A stretch of DNA of 64,000 nucleotides from Leptasterias polaris (GCA_037783415.1 JAZGTN010000170.1:3515501-3579500); one strand, 5' to 3'; positions 29,301 to 41,092 are shown, counted from the first letter of the stretch. Made by a program: numbers and translations. The notes: generated by a model not told the origin, from the letters alone.

Positions 29301-29740
29301 TTTTTTCAAATGGAAGTGCCTTTTGCAAAAATGAAAATGGCCTTGCACTCTCGAGGATGAAATTCCAAGCCTGTTTCAAACCATCATGCCCCTTCTTGGA
29401 GGGTGTGCTTAGCTAGCAAACTGTATCGTTATAAACATGCCAAAAAGCTTGCCTGTGAACAATTTTGTTCAATCAAGCTCAACAAAAACCTCTCAAAAAC
29501 ACTTTGGTAATTTTGTGCTTTGCTATGGTAACCGTACATTATTATTATTATTATTATGATTACACTTTTCTGGTAATGAAACTGAGGAACTCTGAAAGTG
29601 CTTTGCACTGTAACCCGTAGGCTTAAAGATACATGTGCCATGAAGCAGTGGCATAACTAGCCTTTTGGGGGGAGGGGGAAAGACATAATTTGGGTTGGCT
29701 ATTTAATGTATCAAACCATTCATTTGTGCATTCTTTTCGA
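26348..29740. repeat. 345-bp tandem array, three copies, interrupted by a LINE
   Basis: Units start TTCAAAAGTTTCCCAT at 26348, about 26692 and about 29271. Copy 2 is split: its first 70 bp end at about 26761 and it resumes at 28981. Copy 3 is interrupted at about 29529-29680 and resumes with the GGCTATTTAATGTATCAAAC segment. Confidence 0.8.
26763..28980 (+). mobile_element. L2/CR1-like non-LTR retrotransposon, 5'-truncated, open reverse transcriptase frame
   Basis: The frame stays open from the left junction to TAG at 28661-28663 (about 630 codons; first in-frame ATG 26936). Reverse transcriptase blocks are in order: LDLSAAFDTVDH (catalytic Asp), GVPQGSCLGP, and CYADDTQLYL at about 27803 with the YADD catalytic pair. 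The C-terminus has APKLWNALP and KTYLFKAAF, as in L2/CR1 elements. The 3' end GGGGCGCAATATAAA runs into an ATT tail up to 28979. The endonuclease domain and ORF1 are missing, so the copy cannot move by itself. The unbroken frame suggests a recent insertion. It sits inside a tandem array copy, which fixes its ends. The clade name is an inference. Confidence 0.9.
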
Positions 29741-29756
29741 TCTCATTTGGTGGTGT

Positions 29757-29810
29757 GGGGGGGGGGGGGGAGAGGGGACAAGGGTTCTGAACAGGGGGGG
29801 GGGGGGCTGT
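29757..29810. repeat. Two G runs
   Basis: A 14-G run at 29757-29770 is followed by a second run of about 12 G near 29797. Confidence 0.85.
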
Positions 29811-29819
29811 CTGAGTTTA

Positions 29820-29955
29820 GGATACAACCTGGGAAGCAAGAGGAGAGGGATCACCTTTAGGGGATGCAACAGTTTTATTTCAAATAACTTGTAATGAACC
29901 ACAAAGGAAATTGACTGGGTAAATTTCTTTTTAATTTACCCGGCAGTTTCCCTTT
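29820..29955. repeat. Dispersed repeat, CACAAGGG family, copy 4, with hairpin end
   Basis: ACAACCTGGGAAGCAAGAGG and GAACCACAAAGGAAATTGAC are followed by the inverted TTTACCCGGCAGTTTCCCTT, a weaker version of the hairpin at 711-804. Confidence 0.65.
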
Positions 29956-31540
29956 CAAGGAACTTCACAGACATAATAAGTCAGAGATATTATGCACACT
30001 GTAACTTTCTTAATTTCCGTTGTAGCTAGATGTAATGTACACAAAACACCACAACCAATCCTGAATGTGCTGATCACATTACAGACATGGGGGTGTGGAT
30101 GTCAGATCTTGTTCTTTGATACTGAGTGTGTTTTCTTTACCTTTCTTTTGATGGTAAGTGTGTTTTTCTTTTCTTTAGATGTGTCCAGTTGATAGTATTT
30201 CTTGTTTGGCAGTTGAGCAGGTTGGCTTTTTGTTTGGCCCAGTCGTATCGTGTTGATGAATTTTGCTTGGGAATAGATAGACTGGTATGGTATGGGGGAT
30301 ATTCTCAAATATGTTATCTACTTGAAATTCTTTTTTTATAAAAAAGAAGAAGACAAAGTAACTGTTTGTGTTTCTTATCTGTTTGGTGGCAGCAGAGACA
30401 ATCAGGAGGGGTGGTAAGGGGGATCGGGAGGCTGCTTGCTGCTTTTTTACACTTTTGAACTTGAGCCTATTGCTTTAATTAGCAGTCATTAATGGCTAAA
30501 TCATTCAACCAAGTAGAGGACATTATCAAGCAGTTTAATAGAGATGAACGATGCTGGAGCCGTTTGTCATAAAACCATGGAGAAATATTGCTTTGTGGGC
30601 TAAAGTTCTTGCTGGTCCTTGAGTTTGATGCTTTACCATTGATTGCATGAGCTTCTATTGGAGTGCAAATAGCAATCCTATTAGAGGACAAGGAGAGGAC
30701 ACTCTGTAATGGATGACATTGGGTAGTTAACTAGAAGGCTTGGTGTCCATTAATTAAGGCGACAGACTACATTGTACATGGTCGATAACCATTATAATGT
30801 CGGATGATTAAAGCTGTATTTCTACATTTTTGTCGCATTAGTTGTGATGGACTCAAACTTTTGATCAAAATAATCCTGAAATTTTGTCGGTTAGCAGTGA
30901 GCTCATCTGTACATTGTTTCTTGGAATTTAACTGAGCTGAAGTTAATGTTAGTATTGGCGTGTAACCCTTGGATTTGACATCCTGGACTTTTACTTGGCT
31001 GATGATGTTGTGCTTCACTGGACTAGGAATGGTAAACTAAAACTAGCCATGTGTTGCTGGGTTGTTGCAGGCAATGCCCAGTCATGTGATGGCGCAACCA
31101 AAATTATTTTGATGATGACGTTGGATGATTTATATCAACGGGGTAAAACTCAAATAATATCTGTTATCCCCATTCGATTGTTTCGTCTATTTAAACAACT
31201 TATTGCCATTCGATTTCTTCTTTCAAATTGGTAAATAATAATAAAGTACAAACGACTTTTACAAAATTTTTTAAAGAAAAATACTCAATAATGATTTTCA
31301 TTTTGTCAGGGATTTCATGAAAGTTCTTTTGCATATATATTAATTCGGATGTGAAGAAATTGGTGTTGTAGGACAGTTTTCCTGCACATAACAGGTTTTC
31401 TGACACAAAAAAAGGAGAAGAAAAACATGGTAAAATGTTTTCATAAACCGTATATTATCAAGTTTATAAAAATTAAGTCTTTAGATTTAAAATTACCTTT
31501 TCATATCATAACTTTTTTGATATCACAAAATAATCATTTT
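29956..31540. other. No feature recognised
   Basis: Short frames only; no recurring element. Confidence 0.4.
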
Positions 31541-31554
31541 TCAGGGAACGCATT

Positions 31555-31680
31555 GATTCCTCTTAAGATGAGTTGTCAGTATCACCGTAGTGATTTGTAT
31601 TGTGACATCACACTTTGCTTAGCAGTTAAGATTGATTTGCAGTTAAGATCAATTCCAGCTCTTTTGTGAAATTGAGCCAT
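31555..31680. repeat. Short dispersed repeat Q, copy 1
   Basis: TTGTATTGTGACATCACACT then TTGCTTAGCAGTTAAGATTG and TTTTGTGAAATTGAGCC; the copy at 38765-38900 has the same order. Confidence 0.7.
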
Positions 31681-33296
31681 CAGTTCCAACAACCATAGAA
31701 AAACCGTAACCATGGCTGGAACAGACTTCCTCCATGTTTGAAGACATCAACCAAGATGAATCATGTCTCTATCAAACTGTTTATTTTGATAGTTACAGGG
31801 AATAAATGGATCACCAGCCCCAGTTGATCTACACGTTCTTGGCAATAAGTACCTTGTGAATTATCTTGGTGTATCTTTTCGCAATTTTGGCCTGAGAAAG
31901 TCTCCGGCGATAACTCAGCCGAAGCGTTTCCAGGCTGTTCAATTCAGCAAACCTTTTAGTTTAACGATCCTTACTCCTCTAGTGAAGCAATTTGTTGCAC
32001 TTTTGTGTATTGGAGGAAATTAACTGTTGTCAAGTCGTGCACGACCAAAAATGAAGAAAAAACCCCACCACAACTGTTAAATAACACTTAATTATGGCTT
32101 CGTCACCATAGTGATGATGAAGTTAGGCTTGAGGATCCTTTTTAAGAACAGTGGAGATGAAAATAGATCAGCTGGACCCGTGTTCAATAAGCTGTTGAGC
32201 TCTTTATTTTTGATTACTGCAGCTTTTTACTTCAAGTTCTAGTTACAAGAGCTCCTTAAAGTTGGCCATTTCAACTGTCAATATTTCTGAAATTAAAGCT
32301 GATATCCTGGGTCAGGTTAAATAAAAAGGCATCATTAGATCCTACTGCATCATTTAAGAGCCAAAAATCCTATCTTAAAAATCAACCAAAATTGATAAAG
32401 ATCCTTCTGGACTTATCCCTTGTAATTTTCTCAATTTTTATTATCCAGTGAAATCGTTTGTTATTTTTATAAAACTTTTTAAAAACAGCAATTGAATCAG
32501 CCCAAACTATTTTAAGTTTGAGCCTGAATGTCCATTCACATGTTGCAACACCTTTGGGTGGTTTCAGATACTTGAAAAAAGCTATAGAAACCACTGGAAA
32601 AACTGCCAACGTTATATGGATGCAACGTGGTACCTGTTTGTGTTTTCTGTAGTATGCACAGTATACAATGTACATGTACATTTAATTGTATGAGGTTGGT
32701 TGCTTGAAAACAAGAAGAATAACACAAATGTTTCATATCCCCCAAACAAATGGTGTGTCATTCCTTGTGCATCCTCTTTATTTTACATTTGCTTTGTAGT
32801 TTGTATGTCAAAGCCTTGAATTGCCAAGGCCTAGGCATTAAGCTTTTGTGAAGGTTCCTGAAGTTACCCACACCCTGAGGCCTTGGTGTTGGGTTAAGGT
32901 TCTATGAAATGAGGATACCATAGCCAAACCAAAGGAGAGGAGTTTCTAGCTAATATTACCATAGATTATTTACAATGGAACGTTTAAAGCAACGGTGCAA
33001 ATTTATTTATTTATTATTTTATTTTTTATTATTATATTTTTTTTTTTGGGGGGGTTCTTTTTTTTCTTGTTAATTTTTGCTCGGTGCATTCATTGCAATC
33101 CTCTGTTTTCAAAAAAAAATAAAGGCACTACACCTACTGGTAGTAGATGCAAATCAGATTGAAACAGGCCCTTGGTGATTTTTATCAAGGTGTACATTAC
33201 ACTGACGTCATGGATGTCGGGAACTTGACTCTCAAATGGGTGCAACCAAGTTCATTGTTGGATGATGACATCAGGTGAATTATGTTACTAATTGGG
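31681..33296. other. No gene recognised; TTTA/T/G compound tract at 33001-33054
   Basis: Apart from the microsatellite, no repeat or coding signal was found. Confidence 0.4.
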
Positions 33297-33697
33297 TTAA
33301 AGGTCAAAGTATACCTTTGGTTTTTGGAAGCATTTCATTGTTTTAATCCTATATAAATATTTATATATAGGCTAATATTCTGTGAAGATTTCATTTCAAA
33401 AGGTAGCCGCGTTTTTTAGATACAGCCGAAAATCTGGAGCGATTAATATGTCCATGCAGGAAGAATAATCCCTAATAATAGTAATACACAATCTGAGAAG
33501 TGTTTCTGACAGAATTGTTTCTCATATTCAAATTTGGGGGCACAAAAACCGAGTAATTTTTTACATCACCACAAAACTTTGAAGTGTAATGTTTCTCAAA
33601 ATGCTTTATACTGTCGAAAGCTGCTGTAGGTAAACCAATAGGTTTTTATTGCCATTAATTTTAAGAGTAATTACCAAATGTATACCTTCCCTTTATA
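33297..33697. mobile_element. TTAA-type inverted-repeat element, family C, copy 2
   Basis: It begins TTAAAGGTCAAAGTATACC and ends TATACCTTCCCTTTAT, so the right TTAA has one change. The internal order is as at 12664-13063. Confidence 0.75.
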
Positions 33698-34220
33698 GAG
33701 TTTTGTACATCCATCAGGTTTTATTCAAATTGCCAGGCAAATTTATACATTTATTTGTCATTTATTTGTCATTTAGACCATTACCAGTAGCATGCTTTTT
33801 CACAAAGCCTTTTTCAATGATATAGCAAAGCAAAATGCTACACAAAATAATGTGTGAGTTGCTACTCAAAAATTTGTATTTGAACGAAATCGTTCCCTGA
33901 ATACATGTGTATTCCCTTTAAATGTTTCTTTCCCTTTAACTGAATGTGGAATTTATGAAACACTATACATGAACACAAATGGAATGTAGAAGCAAATCTA
34001 CTAGTGGCAGGTATGATTTATAGGGGAGAGTGCCAAGGTTGTACCCCTAGTGGGTCATTACATAATACTTGTGTGACTGGTAAGTGGCAGTCTGGGGACA
34101 TGACCTTCAGGTTGTGTTAAATGGGTCATTGGGTCACTTTCAAATTGATAAGTGTGAGTAGAGAGAAAGGCCATGGACTTTCTTGGGTGTGCAACTGTTC
34201 AGCTGATCAGATGATTTCCT
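33698..34220. other. No feature recognised
   Basis: A short direct repeat ATTTATTTGTCATTT occurs near 33757. Otherwise featureless. Confidence 0.4.
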
Positions 34221-34227
34221 CTTTTTT

Positions 34228-34408
34228 CCTTCTCCAATTTAAGCACAAATTAGTGCTTAAATTTTCCCGCTTAAAACAAAAAGGCAGGATACCAGTGACA
34301 GGTTGTATATGTGACATAGTATTTTGGCTGGTAACCATAATCTGGTGAGCATCATTTTGTTGTGCTTGGCTACTTTGTCCTTAAGCAGCTCTATGAAATT
34401 TGGCCCAG
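34228..34408. repeat. Palindromic GGCTGGTAAC-type repeat, copy
   Basis: AGGATACCAGTGACAGGTTG, TTTTGGCTGGTAACC, ATCTGGTGAGCAT and CTATGAAATTTGGCCC mark the family. Confidence 0.75.
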
Positions 34409-34465
34409 GCCTGATTCTTCATTCTCAGTAAAGGAAACTTCAATGAGAGAAATAAACATTTGTAC

Positions 34466-34820
34466 TAGGGTGTCGAATGGCTGAGAGGTTTAGAGCATCA
34501 AATTCAAGTTCTGTTGGTTAAGTCATCGGAGTAAGGGTTCGAATCCCGGTCATGACACTTGTGTCCTTGAGCAAGATGCTTTACTATAATTGCTTCTCTT
34601 CACCCAGGGGTATAAATGGGTACATGTGAGGGTAGAGGTTAATTTTGTGTATGAAAAAGCTTCCGAGCACCACGGCAGCTCAGGCTGTATACTCCCCAGG
34701 GAGCTGAGAAAGATTAAAGGAATGTTATTGGCCCAATGACCAGGGCACTAATGTAAAGCGCGTTGATACATTATTTTAAAATGCGCTATATAAGAACTAG
34801 TTGTTATTACTATTATTACT
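34466..34820 (+). mobile_element. tRNA-Leu-derived SINE with L2-like 3' tail
   Basis: The head has TGGCTGAGAGGTTTAGAGC (A box), ATTCAAGTTCT around a CAA anticodon position and GGTTCGAATCCCGG (B box). The body has CCTTGAGCAAGATGCTTT and CCCAGGGGTATAAATGGG. The tail ATGCGCTATATAAGAAC then ATT-like repeats match LINE tails, suggesting it borrows L2-type machinery (inference). Confidence 0.85.
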
Positions 34821-35500
34821 GGAAAATGTCAAGGGGCACCAAGGCAATGATCAGGGGCATGGAGGCGATTGCCTCCATCACCTCAGTTGTGCATCAGGCC
34901 CGGTTCTCTATAGAAGTAGTGCCATTGAGAACTTAAAAACACTACATTGATTAAATTACTTTTGGGGCCATGAGTTATTGACTTACAAGACTGCTTACTA
35001 TTTCCGTGAATTGAATTCTAATGAAAGGGGTTAATTTTCAAAAAAACTGTTTGTCCCAAACTTGTTTCTTTACTTCTCTGTAAAAGAGAAACTACATTAG
35101 CAAAACTAATAAAATAGACAAGTCTTTAATCATTTACCATAATATACGTACCTTGCCTTTTGTCACGTGCAGACATTTGTTATTTTTATTTCATGCACTG
35201 ACATGTTCATTTAATATAAATAATTGAACTATGATTGAACCATGAATATACACGTATGGTTAATGCCAGTTCTACAACTATGGAGTCTGAATATTAAGTG
35301 CAATACTAATTGACATGAATTGTAGTAATACACTGTTCTGATGTGAGCAGTACAGTAACTCTGCCCATTGGACCTTTATAGAGCTCAATTGGATATTTGT
35401 AATGGGTCAAAATCAACAGAACACACTGCCAAGATTTTCAGAAAGTCATACACATAGAAATTTTGTTGAACATTTTGCTTTTTTTTTTTTGTTGTTTTAC
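34821..35500. other. No gene recognised
   Basis: GGGGCACCAAGGCAATGATC near 34833 belongs to the short repeat also at 20097. The rest is featureless. Confidence 0.4.
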
Positions 35501-35504
35501 ATCA

Positions 35505-35630
35505 ATTAACAAATCACAAGGGGAATTGACTGAGTAGGCCTAAACAAATTTAATTCAAATTTGGGTTGAACAAAGAAAAATTGACTAAATTGGGATTATA
35601 ACCTGCGTCCTCTGAACTGATGTGCCAAAC
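35505..35630. repeat. Dispersed repeat, CACAAGGG family, copy 5
   Basis: AATCACAAGGGGAATTGACT, TTTGGGTTGAACAAAGAAAA and CCTGCGTCCTCTGAACTGAT follow the order seen at 1081-1180. Confidence 0.65.
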
Positions 35631-35633
35631 GTT

Positions 35634-36040
35634 CTAATAATAATAATAATAAGCAGTTCTTGTATAGCGCATAATACAATAAAGTCTCTATGCGCTTCTT
35701 TAATTAAAAAGATGGGTTTTAAGTTTTGATTTAAATTGTTCTAGCGTTGTACAGTCTTTGACATTGTTGGGAAGAGAGTTCCATAGTTTTGGTGAAGCAT
35801 ATTGGAAGGAACGTTGACCGTAGAACTTTGTGTGGACTGGATACGCTGTGAGAAGACTTTTCGAACTGGAACGAAGTTTTCGCGGAGGGTGATAGTCTTG
35901 TATTAATTCCTGGAGATAGTCTGGTGCTGATCCGTGTTTGCATTTGTGGGTGAGTGTTAGGACTTTGAAAACTATCCGTGATTTAACAGGTAGCCAGTGG
36001 AGATTGCGAAGGATTGGAGTGATGGGTTCAAGTGATCGGG
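35634..36040 (-). mobile_element. L2-like LINE 3' end, minus strand
   Basis: The minus-strand frame from about 36040 to 35700 reads ITPILRNLHWLPV, then KVLTLTHKCKHG and ASPKLWNSLPNNV, ending KLKTHLFN before the stop. A (TTA)n tail lies at 35635-35652. This is the last 100 or so residues of an L2/CR1-type ORF2. Its 5' side ends at a tRNA-like CCAACTGAGCTAC segment. Confidence 0.85.
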
Positions 36041-36302
36041 TTCTACCAACTGAGCTACATGTATCCAGCCCTTTTGTTGTTATTGTCAACAATGAGGAAC
36101 CTTTACATCATGACCTCAAAATGTGGATAAGCAACTATTTTATCAACTTGCCTTGGTGTGGTCTGTGATCAATTAGACTGACTCCCTAGATTTTTGGTTT
36201 TGCCAAAAAAGAAGTTACTGTGGCGACCTCTAATTTGAGCTAACCAGCCAAGGGCAAAAAAAAAGTAAAGTAGTTAATTGGTATTTTAAGTTCTATAAAC
36301 AA

Positions 36303-36845
36303 CAGTCCTGGGCCCACTGCTTAAGCAGAAATAGTTGCTCAACATGTTTCTGCTGAGCAGCCATTAGCACCAAACCAGTCACAAATGGTACACCATGGCA
36401 TCTTTGGCAGGTAACCTTTTCTCTGTTAAAGGTATTATACAGGATTGGTAGAGCTGACAAAACAGTCGCAAACAAAGTTCATGTTTTGTGTGATTAACCA
36501 TATACATGAAATAACAAACCTGTGAAAATTTCAGCTCAATTGGTCATCGAGGTCACGAGAAAATAGTGAAAAGAGACCTTATGTGTTTTCTGTTTTTCAA
36601 ACATCGAGTTTATTATCGCGCGTGATAAAAACTATTGTTTTACTCATTTCTCAGAAACGATAGCATTTTAGGCAGAACTATTTTAAGGAACCCTTTCTAC
36701 CATTACTTACTTCAAATCATGTAAGTTATGTGTGAATCTGTGAACATTTGTGTTTTTCGATCTTACCAATAGTGTACATGGCCTTTAAGCACAATTGTTT
36801 TGTGCTTGCTAATTTTTGCCCTTGAAGCAGCGCCATGAAATTAGT
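36303..36845. repeat. Palindromic GGCTGGTAAC-type repeat split by a TTAA element
   Basis: The left half (GGGCCCACTGCTTAAGCAGA to GGCAGGTAACC) ends at 36425 and the right half resumes at 36789 (GCACAATTGTTTTGTGCTTG to GCGCCATGAAATTAG). Confidence 0.85.
36426..36788. mobile_element. TTAA-flanked inverted-repeat element, family B, copy 2
   Basis: It is 363 bp, the same length as 17288-17650, with TTAA at both ends. It sits inside another repeat, so the insertion point is certain. Confidence 0.9.
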
Positions 36846-37705
36846 TCCTGGAGTTTAAGATGTAAATGGCCATCATCAGTGGAAGGAAGCAGCAGAATCT
36901 AAGGCAGGCCTTTGTTTGCCTAACAGAATGATGATGGTATGAACTTGTTCTTGTTTTTCCTTTTAAAATGCTCCTGTAAGCTAGTTAATGTTCAAACAGA
37001 AGTGCCTTTTCTCAGAGGGAAAGTGGCCTTGCTCCAACATAAATGAAACTCATTTTATTGATGTCGTATGTATTTGATTTGTTTTCTTTTCAATAATTCT
37101 CAATAATTTTCAATTTTTATCGCAGTCATTTGGATTAATTGTGAATGATGTGAGCTCATTTTTTCAATGAACTTTCAGAGGCTGGGGTTCTTATTCTTTT
37201 GAGTTATTTTATAGATTTTTTTGTTCTCTCCAAGAATTAAACAACATAATCTTTAAATTGTTTTCTAGGTCAAGAACATTGACCTGCAAATATTTCCCTT
37301 TTGTACAAACCTTTATCCTTCATCATGTTACACACCATTTGTTGTGTATAGGATATCAACACTTGAAATTTTATGTTTTTTTTGCAAAACAAGATATTTC
37401 ACAGATGTATTTATAAATACCCTGGCATTGTTAAATTCCAAGACTGGGGATGTTTACATTTTTGATACCTGAGATGAAATGAACCTCTACTCTGACCCAC
37501 TTAAAAATCTTCAAATGAATCACCCTGACTCAGTGAAAGACAGTGGTGTTTTTTTAAAGTGAATATCCAAACAAGAAAACCTTGACCGCTCATTGAAAGG
37601 TTTGATGCAGTGATGTTTTTCTGAAGATTACTCGATCTAATCCACTTGTTAATATCAAAAGCTTAAGGGTACTTGTTTTCTAGAAGGATAAATTAAGAAC
37701 AGGGG
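36846..37705. other. No feature recognised
   Basis: T-rich DNA with short frames only. Confidence 0.4.
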
Positions 37706-37707
37706 AA

Positions 37708-37836
37708 TCAAAGGCCCAATTTCATGGCTCAGCTTACTGCGGAATTCTGCGCTTACGGCTCATAGAATTATGTGCTTTACAGGGTGCCGTTAGCGCAGAA
37801 TTCTGTAGTTAGCAGAGCCATCAAATTGGGCCCAGG
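37708..37836. repeat. Palindromic repeat with GGCCCAATTTCATGG ends
   Basis: GGCCCAATTTCATGGCTC to GAGCCATCAAATTGGGCC; inner AGAATTCTGCG motifs are also inverted. A short relative of the GGCTGGTAAC family. Confidence 0.75.
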
Positions 37837-37857
37837 TTGACTCAGGTTTAAATATGA

Positions 37858-38270
37858 CCTCAAAGGTAGGGTCATAGATTGGTTTTTGTCAACGTAATGC
37901 TAATTTTTAGGAAAAATTATAAAGAAAAAATTAAGTAAAGTGAAAGTTTTAGCTAATTGTCTATATACCTGCTGAGAAAGCAGGAAAAAACTGTTGCGGT
38001 GTTTTCACACTAACGCGACAGTAGGTACAACCGCATCTCTGGCCGCAGCATTCACAAACAGACACCAACACTCCGATATCTGAGAAACAATTCATGCGTG
38101 AATCGTTTCTCATATTCAATTGTTTTGGGGTGAAAAATTATCCAAACCATATTCTTTGAAGGGAATCTTTTCTCAAAATGGTTAATAATATAAACAGCTG
38201 CAGTGCTTCTCACCAAGTAAATTTTGATGGTCCTAAGTTTTTGGAGTACTTACTAAACTAAGGCCCTATC
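37858..38270. mobile_element. TTAA-type element, family D, copy 2, reverse orientation
   Basis: AAAGGTAGGGTCATAGATTG to AAGGCCCTATCTAT; AACAATTCATGCGTGAATCG and CTGCAGTGCTTCTCACCAAG match copy 1 in reverse. The outer TTAA is eroded. Confidence 0.7.
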
Positions 38271-38313
38271 TATATTTTAAAAAAATCAAATATATACATA
38301 TATTCTTCTGATA

Positions 38314-38497
38314 ATTAGTAAACTGCTTCAGACTTGATTAGTAAACTGCTTCAGACTTTATTAGTAAACTGCTTCAGACTTTATTAGTAAACTGCTTCAG
38401 ACTTGATTAGTAAACTGCTTCAGACTTGATTAGTAAACTGCTTCAGACTTGATTAGTAAACTGCTTCAGACTTGATTAGTAAACTGCTTCAGACTTG
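38314..38497. repeat. 23-bp minisatellite, eight copies
   Basis: The unit is ATTAGTAAACTGCTTCAGAC plus TTG or TTT; eight full copies in 184 bp. Copies 2 and 3 carry TTT and the others TTG. Confidence 0.95.
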
Positions 38498-38764
38498 ATT
38501 TGGTTTTCAGTTAGGTTTTTCCTCACCTCCCAGATATAAATCTTCAGGCCTACGCGTTACAGCGCTAGTCGCTTTTGGGAATCCCTTGGTTTCATTACTA
38601 GAAAGATTTAAATAAATAAATAAATAACAAATAAAGAAACAACAGAGTGAAAAAAATTATAAAATTGTAAAAATTTTATCAAGTGTGTTGGACAGAATTT
38701 GCCTAAAGTGTTGGGACAGAATTTGCGTAAAATTTTTAAAAAACAAGAATAGTGCTTGATTTCA

Positions 38765-38905
38765 CGAAGCACAAAGATTCATCTTAAAGCTGAATTGTCA
38801 GTTTATTACCCTAGTGATTTGTATTGTGACATCACACTTTGCTTAGCAATTAAGATTGATTCCCAGTTAAGATCCATCTTAGCCCTTTGTGAAATCGATC
38901 CCCTG
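38765..38905. repeat. Short dispersed repeat Q, copy 2
   Basis: TTGTATTGTGACATCACACT and TTGCTTAGCAATTAAGATTG, as at 31555-31680. Confidence 0.7.
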
Positions 38906-39750
38906 TTCTACATTCCTCTATGGGTTGTCATGGAGTCCTTGTAAAACAAAGAGAGATACATTGGACTATTTATGTATTTTCATCATGGTGGTTTTAATAA
39001 TTTCATGGAACGGTAAGGTGTTTCTGTTAAGCTAGAATGTTCAATGCTTAGCAAGTTTGTAAGAATGCAGTTCTGTACAGAATTAATTATTAATTTTAAT
39101 TAAAGTGATTTTGTTGCGAGTGTAGAGCATCTATAACAACCACAGGGGACGGTTGCTACGGATACAATTACCAAACACACGCAATCTTGTTTGATCACAA
39201 TACAGTCTCTCATTAAGAAACCTGTCCAAACAATCTCCTGGGTTTGTATTTGACGGTAAACCAAACAGGATGAAATAAGGCTTAAAAAAATAATGAGCCG
39301 GAGCCGGGTTTGCTCGAGGAGGCTTTGCAGGGAAGTCATCCCTGCGTGGCGGGTGACTTCCTGGTGGTGTGAATCTAAACAAACAACTCTGTTACCATGT
39401 GAATGGGTATCAGGGAGAAGACATAATTAAAAGTAGATTTTATTTTTTTTGATATTTGTTAGGAGACACTTTGATGTCAAGGAAATTAAGTCGATCATTC
39501 ACTTATCTCAATTCTTATTTTGAGAGAGACAGGGTGGAATAGAAATTATTTTTATGATGTGATACCTGAAGGATGGCTGGTCATGGAGTATTAATGGTAC
39601 CCAAATCAAAATCCACTTCACTCTTTGTCATCAATAAAAGGAAATCAATTGTTCACATGACTACACTGCAGTCGCATCTTCTGTCTTTTCAAGAAAGATA
39701 CTGTACAGTTTTGTGATGAGGAAGATTTGTGCAGAGTATTTGATTGGAGC
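38906..39750. other. No feature recognised
   Basis: Two overlapping minus-strand frames at 39100-39382 have no recognisable homology. Confidence 0.4.
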
Positions 39751-39754
39751 GTGC

Positions 39755-41092
39755 AAAAGAAATGGATGTTTTGTTTATCACAGTGTGACAGTAAGTGATT
39801 CCTCCCGTAAGACAATTGACTGTGGTGTTCCACAAGGCTCCATTCTTGGACCTTTACTATTCCTTCTGTATATAAATGATCTTCATAACTGTTCTTCCAT
39901 TCTGTCTTTTATTCTATTTGCAGATGATACCACTATCCTTTTTTCTCACTCTAATCTATCTTCTTTAAGCGATATCATCAACAGAGAACTCTGCTCGGCT
40001 TCATCTTGGTTTAGATCAAATAAGCTCTCACTCAATTCTAGCAAGACTAAGTACATGTTTTTCAGCAGGTCTCGCAAAGCTTATGACAACTTCACAATCA
40101 ATATTAATGATACTCCAATCGAACAGGTTCACGCGACAAAGTTTTTAGGAGTTTTAATTGATGATAAGTTGACCTGGAAAGATCACATCTCCTCTGTCTC
40201 AAAAGTTGTTTCTCGCAACACAGGGGTTATGTCTAAGCTTCGTTGGTTTCTTCCCACTCACACTCTACTTTCTTTATACAACACTCTTATCCTTCCCTAT
40301 TTTAATTATTGTAATATTGTTTGGGCACACACTAGCCTTAGTAAACTCCATTCTCTGTTCCTAATCCCAAAAAGAACTATCCGTATCGCTTCTATGTCTC
40401 ACCGCCGAGACCATACTGTGCCCTTGTTTGCCAATTTCAACACCCTGACACTCACGGATATAAACAAACTTCAAACGGGCATTTTCATGTTCAAATACAC
40501 AAATAATTTTCTGCCCCACACTTTCTCTGACTACTTTCCCTCTGTCAGCAACACGCACCATTATAACACTCGCTCTTGTAATGATCTGTATATCCCTTTT
40601 GTACGCACTTCTTATTCTATGAACACTCTTCGCTACCACGGGCCCCGCCTCTGGAATTCTATTGGTCGCCGTATTCGTACACAATCCTCTGTTGGTCGAT
40701 TCAAAGCCTCCTTCAAAAAACACCTTGTCTCCCATTATGTAGCTTAGTTCTTATTCTTAATCCATCTTCATTGTTCAGCTCGTTCGTCGTGGTCTGTTGT
40801 GTTTTTGTCTTTGTTTCTTTGTTTGTTTCATTTTTGCGCTTGTTCACCCGTCGCGTTTTGATCCTTGTTGGATCTGTTGTTAATCTGTTTTGTTTTATTA
40901 TCAAATTTTAATATAATTTAATTACTGTCCTTATTTGTTTCATTTTGTACAAGGCATCCCAGCCTACAAGCTTTTGCTTTTATTGGGTCATGCCTCCATA
41001 CAGTTTCAATCTCTGTCTCTATTAAGTAATCAAGTAATCATTTTTGTATGGAAATTGTATGGAAATAAATGTTGATTGATTGATTGATTGAC
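39755..41092 (+). mobile_element. Second non-LTR retrotransposon, 5'-truncated (Jockey/CR1 group)
   Basis: The frame runs to TAG at 40745-40747. It starts inside the reverse transcriptase: CGVPQGSILGPLLFLLYIND, then FADDTTILF with the catalytic Asp pair, KYMFFSRS, TKFLGVLIDDKLTW, and a C-terminal YNTRS and GPRLWNSIG segment. About 340 residues are intact; fingers, endonuclease and ORF1 are missing. A T-rich 3' UTR ends in (TGAT)n at 41072-41092. It is a different family from the element at 26763: FADD rather than YADD and a different tail unit. The residues coded before about 39760 look like fused flank. Confidence 0.88.
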
